Origin: Trissonchulus latispiculum
Taxonomy: Eukaryota; Nematoda; Enoplea; Enoplida; Ironidae
Length of the DNA stretch: 64,000 nucleotides
Direction: 5' to 3'
Assembly: GCA_030248195.1 (NCBI GenBank)
Contig: JASAND010016363.1
Span: 23,517 to 87,516, forward strand
Shown here: in pieces, positions 59,830 to 64,000 of the stretch
Layout: each line of letters starts with the position of its first letter
Numbering within the stretch: the first letter of the stretch is position 1
Position numbers and translations under genes: made by a program
Notes under the pieces: generated by a model
What the model was told of the DNA's origin: nothing
The model's input: only the letters and a program-made list of their open reading frames with translations
Database searches by the model: none

Positions 59830-62782
59830 TTCTTTATTTGCAATAAAATTCTTTATTTGACCACAAGCAAGGCACCGCGGCCTCTACATTAAAATACGTA
59901 CAACTTTGAGCCCATAAACATGATAAAATAGTTTGAGACAAACATCACAAACCCTGCCCCACAAACTACACAACTCTCACTAAATCAACTAAAAACCATA
60001 TTATATTGTGTACTATACGTGCAATATAAACTATACACTTACTTATACGCCACGAAACTTCTACATACTAAGTTATAAACTTTTGCTTTACCAAGCCAAA
60101 AATGTTTACGTAAATATTTTCAAAGTCCTTAATTGTATTGTTAAAAATTAAGACACTAAACTGCATAAGTATACAAGGATACAAAGGTTCGCCGCCACTT
60201 AACATAATGTCATCACAAGTAAAGTACAGCTCAACTATACGGCAAGATTAGACAACAGTATACAATATACATGTAAAAATATAATTAGAGACGGATTTTT
60301 AACAGCCACTTAACGCTGACCAGCGCTTTAAAATAAACGTTTGGCAATTTTCTAAATATTCAACCTCCCCCCTAGTACACAAAAACTTGAATTCTTGAAA
60401 CAAATCGGAACCTATTTTTATCAAGTTGATATCAGAACATTTATATGGAAAATCAGCAAAAGTTAGAATCAGAAACGAAAAGTTATGTTATTTTTCACTA
60501 AAATCCCAAAAACTTAAAAACTCCAAAACTCCTAAGCACATATTTATACAAGATAAAAATTCGCGAACAAACAATCGCCCCTTATACTGAGCCATAAGAA
60601 ATATATTTTGTACGAATAAATAACGCATCACAGTGAATTGCCAAAATCAAACTCAACATCAAAATGACAGAAAAAATAAATCATACGAAAAAACCTATTT
60701 AGAAAATGTATTCAAATTTCAATTCAGTTTCCAAATCAAATCCAAAATTAGTATTTAAATATGCAAAATTTAGCAGTCCACAAAAACAGTTTTGAAATGA
60801 ACAAAAAAATGACAAAAAACTTGCTAATTTGACTATATAAAAATGAACAGAAATAGTCTAACTCAAAACAAAACAGTCAAGAAGTGACATTAAAATATAT
60901 ATTATGTGCATTCTAAAATCACAGGGACCAAAAACTGACTTCACAACAACTAATGTTATATATATATATTATATATATAATATATATACAGGGTATTCGA
61001 AGAAATTTACTCCCGGGAGGAAGAGTATTAGGCAAACTGAGCTAAAAAGTGGTATTTTTGGCGCATTTTGCATGTAGAAACGCACACAAGCTCTCAAAAA
61101 TGCCAGGATTAAAGCAAAAATAGGCATTTTTACGACATCTCCAGCGAAGTCGGAAAATTTTTGAAAATTTGCCTATTTTTGACAAAACATTGGGCCCCCA
61201 AAAAATCCTGGGGGATGGAACCAAAAATCAGGGGAGGGGACGATTTCGGGAGGAAGGCATTTTCGCGGGGAAGGTTAATTTCGGGGGCCCTGTAAAAAAA
61301 TACCCTGGTTATATGTATACTCAATATGCTACAAATAAATAGATATGCAACTATAATTAGTAAAATACATGCACTGAAATAATATACAAATTTTCACACA
61401 TTTTAAATGCAAATTTTACAAACATAACAAAATTGGAAAGTATCAAAGCGGCAATTCATATGAAGAGTCGTTTACAAATAGCTAAGCTTTCAGAATTGGT
61501 ATAAAAATGCTATACGCCTGTTTTATCAATTTTCAAAAACTATAAAAATGTAAATTACACAATCAGAGCTACCAATAATCACGAACCCCCCAATTCTCTA
61601 CAATAATAAACACCACTATAAATACACAATACAGACTAAATAAATTATCAATAATTTATAAATCAATCATGTACATAAATTCATGCTTTTACAAATTCCA
61701 GAGAACAAAATACGGCAAGATAAACTACATTTTCATTTCAGTACAAAATAAACAATTTGCTCACATTAATACTACAAATCATTAAATACATAGAATATAT
61801 ATAGCTGAGAGGAAATAAATTATCAGATCTACAACACACTAAAATTAAATATATACCTATATACACTCTCAGCCAAGACTACTTTTAGAAAGCAAAATCT
61901 AATAGGGTGGTAATAAAATTTTTCTCCATAAAAGTTTTCAAAATGGTTTGGTTTGGTTTGAAAAACACCTAAAAATAGCTTATCATTATCAAAAACTAGC
62001 TCCAAATAATAAAGTCGTATCAGCTTCAAAGAATGTAGAGAAAAATCACCAATGGTTTTAAATAAACTAAGCAGAAAAACATTATAAACGTCGCATTCTA
62101 CGCACACTAATAATAGATTTTAAAATTTCATTTTCATTTCATTTAAAATTTATGAATACCATTGTAACAAATTAAACTGGTCAGAATTTTGACGTAAAGT
62201 GCAACGTTTCTCACAGAAACAATAATTTATTTGATTTTGCCAAGAGCTATAAAACAAAAATAAATTACTACTACAATACGTAGACGAAGAAAAAGTGCAA
62301 ATGGAATAAAAGAAGTAAAAAGTGCAGCCTGAAATTAAAAAATACAGACAAACTTACAAAGCGATATTTTCTAACTGAAAAAAAGATGTGCATCAACATA
62401 ATGAGAAACGCATAAAAAGTATGGGTTGTAGACTGCGTATAGATATAAACATTAACTGACAGATAGAATAAGGGAGAATGCTAATAGTGAAAATAAAAAC
62501 TGGGTGAGGGGAAAATATAGAAAGTATTTAGAAATATACACAGTATTGCCCCTCCCCCCCCCTTACACAAAACCATCAATACAAAATTTTCCAAACAAAG
62601 TTATAAGTTTTCAGCAAACACCAACCATGAAAACAATTATCTCTAAAACCCAAAAAAATATGAAAACCAAATTTTGTTTTCAAAACAAGCTGCCCATATG
62701 AAATGTACTAGAAACAAACCGGTAGTAGTAAAAAACGACTAAAAAACCACCCTAATTTCCAAATCCTACACCACACTCACAA
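59830..62782 (-). other. AT-rich region, possible long 3' UTR of the PAPS synthetase gene
   Basis: No coding sequence between the PAPSS stop codon and two minus-strand AATAAA signals at 59852-59857 and 59833-59838. Composition is uniformly A-rich on the plus strand. A single 2.9 kb 3' UTR ending here is possible but unproved; nearer A/T-rich signals could also serve. An inverted-repeat insertion sits at 60989-61307. Confidence 0.35.
60989..61307. mobile_element. Possible small inverted-repeat element (CAGGGTATT ends)
   Basis: Begins CAGGGTATT right after a TATATA run and ends AATACCCTG, with GC-richer content than its surround (CCCGGGAGG, GGGGAGGGG). Terminal pairing extends only about 9-10 bp and a clean TA duplication is present only on the left. 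Mariner- or hAT-like origin is undecided. Confidence 0.4.
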
Positions 62783-63576
62783 TTAAGCAGTCGCATCACC
62801 CTTAGCCTTAGCCAACTCCATGTAGTAATTGGCCAGTACTTCCCAAGCTTTCGGTGCCATAAACCCATCCGGGGGTTGGGCCCCGTCTCGGGCCAAGCCG
62901 CGCATTCGAGTACCCGAAATGAAATCATAGTCCTGGGCATGGTCAGGGTCAAAGTAGTCCATCTGATGGGTGCGTTTATTGTAGGCCGCCACGCGAAAGG
63001 GAATGATTTCCAGCTGATAGAGGCCGGGTGCCATGCCCAAAACCTAGGGAGAAAAGAACACAAACACGAAATTCAAAAGAGAACAGAGATAAAACCTTTT
63101 TCTACACATTTCAGGTATTAAAGCCATCTCTTTTTGTTGCGTAACCCACAAGTTGTTGCCTACAAGCATCCTATCCTACACGCCCTTAAGTATCAGATTT
63201 CAGAGCAAATTTAACTATAAAAAGAAATTGTGAAAAACAGTAGGTTAACACACAAAATTCGTAAACTTTATGGCTAGGTACCTTTTACACACCTTTCATA
63301 CATAATATTTCTGAAAAAACCTTGGAAATAAATTCCAAGTAGTGAAAACATTGACAAAGTGATTAAGTCTCACTCAAGCACGACGAAAACCATTAAACTT
63401 AGACAATGCTGTCCCGGAAAAAAAGCGGAACAAACTAAATTGGTACCAACCCTGCTTCCATGCGTTGGATCGTACAGGAAATCTCCCGTGTCCGGATGCT
63501 GTATGCCCGCCGGGTCCCGGCCCACAATATAGTAGTGAATACCAGCGGCCAGACGTGCTCTGGCATGCCACTGGAC
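62783..63576 (-). CDS. PAPSS: Bifunctional PAPS synthetase, C-terminal exons (ATP sulfurylase domain)
   Basis: Two exons on the minus strand, 63576-63451 and 63043-62783 (ending TAA), joined by a GT-AG intron in phase 0. The first encodes [28 protein letters not shown] and YDPTHG; the second [32 protein letters not shown] and [14 protein letters not shown]. Both match the end of the ATP sulfurylase half of animal PAPS synthetases almost block for block. The enzyme makes PAPS from sulfate and ATP, the donor for all sulfotransferases. The APS kinase half and most of the sulfurylase lie to the right of the window, so the gene is partial here. Confidence 0.92.
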
Positions 63577-64000
63577 CTAGAAAAGGAAAAAAACGGAAAA
63601 TTTAAAAAATCTAAAATTTTGGAAAACGTCTTGAAACACATACGTACGTAACAAAACAAACTCAATTCCTACAGGGTTTTCAACGTGAAGTCAAGTCGTT
63701 TATTACTTCATAAATGTACCGGCTTACAAAAACACTAACAAGGTTATGACAGTATCCCTAGTGGCGATGTTCCTATGTTAGATACACAGAACCTCCGCCG
63801 ACCATTATCTCAGGCCATGTGGCAGAAGACGTGTTAGCAGCATACAAAAAACTAAAGTCAAATACAGGGGGGCCGAGCCGACCGGTAACAGTTTCTGCGG
63901 CTTATCGCCTTAAACTTGCTACAATCTGCCTTCAAACTGTCAAATATCTTATCATATTTTTACTTGTACTTTTGATAGCCGGCGAAAAATGGCATCGGCC
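63577..64000 (-). other. PAPS synthetase intron (continuing beyond the window)
   Basis: The sequence upstream of the splice acceptor at 63577-63579 holds no further exon that I can recognise up to the window edge. Confidence 0.5.

Overview
The window is eukaryotic nuclear DNA, almost certainly from an invertebrate animal. The genes are split by canonical GT-AG introns, and intron space and flanks are packed with LTR elements, a CR1-like LINE, fold-back/MITE elements and tRNA-derived repeats. The protein families (K2P potassium channel, alpha-arrestin, GPI-anchored Ly6 protein, PAPS synthetase) are metazoan. The channel and the Ly6 protein look ecdysozoan and somewhat nematode-like, but I cannot name a taxon from sequence alone.

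Layout. (1) 1-15144: most of a very large minus-sense LTR retroelement. Its first 243 bases repeat at 14901-15144. I place the 5' LTR at 10052-15144 (about 5.1 kb), followed by a primer-binding site and a gag ORF with a zinc knuckle. After gag come three further coding blocks and no recognisable pol. One of these ORFs carries a clear NADAR (YbiA/DUF1768) domain. The LTR holds a perfect seven-unit heat-shock element inside a 36-bp palindrome, plus several hairpins. (2) 15145-25354: gene-poor DNA with a roughly 2.6 kb inverted-repeat structure, a pair of diverged direct repeats and one small secreted cysteine-rich peptide gene. (3) 25355-40672 (+): an eight-exon K2P channel gene encoding about 1293 residues. 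Its last 830 or so residues are an acidic tail with about 23 xQT motifs resembling dynein light chain LC8 ligands. Intron 5 is filled by a second minus-sense LTR element that also lacks pol, and intron 7 holds a TTA-flanked MITE. (4) 41464-47234 (-): a complete five-exon arrestin-domain gene, converging on the channel gene. (5) 47235-51470: repeat-rich DNA. (6) 51473-52937 (-): a three-exon Ly6/three-finger gene with a fold-back element in its first intron. (7) 53100-59800: a GC-rich array and a 3.4 kb TTA-flanked inverted-repeat element carrying a decayed CR1-like LINE. (8) 59830-64000: the 3' end of a minus-strand bifunctional PAPS synthetase gene, with a long AT-rich tail that may be 3' UTR.

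The host genes do not form a shared pathway. The candidates for undescribed biology are the NADAR-bearing, heat-shock-element-bearing retroelement and the multivalent-tail K2P channel.
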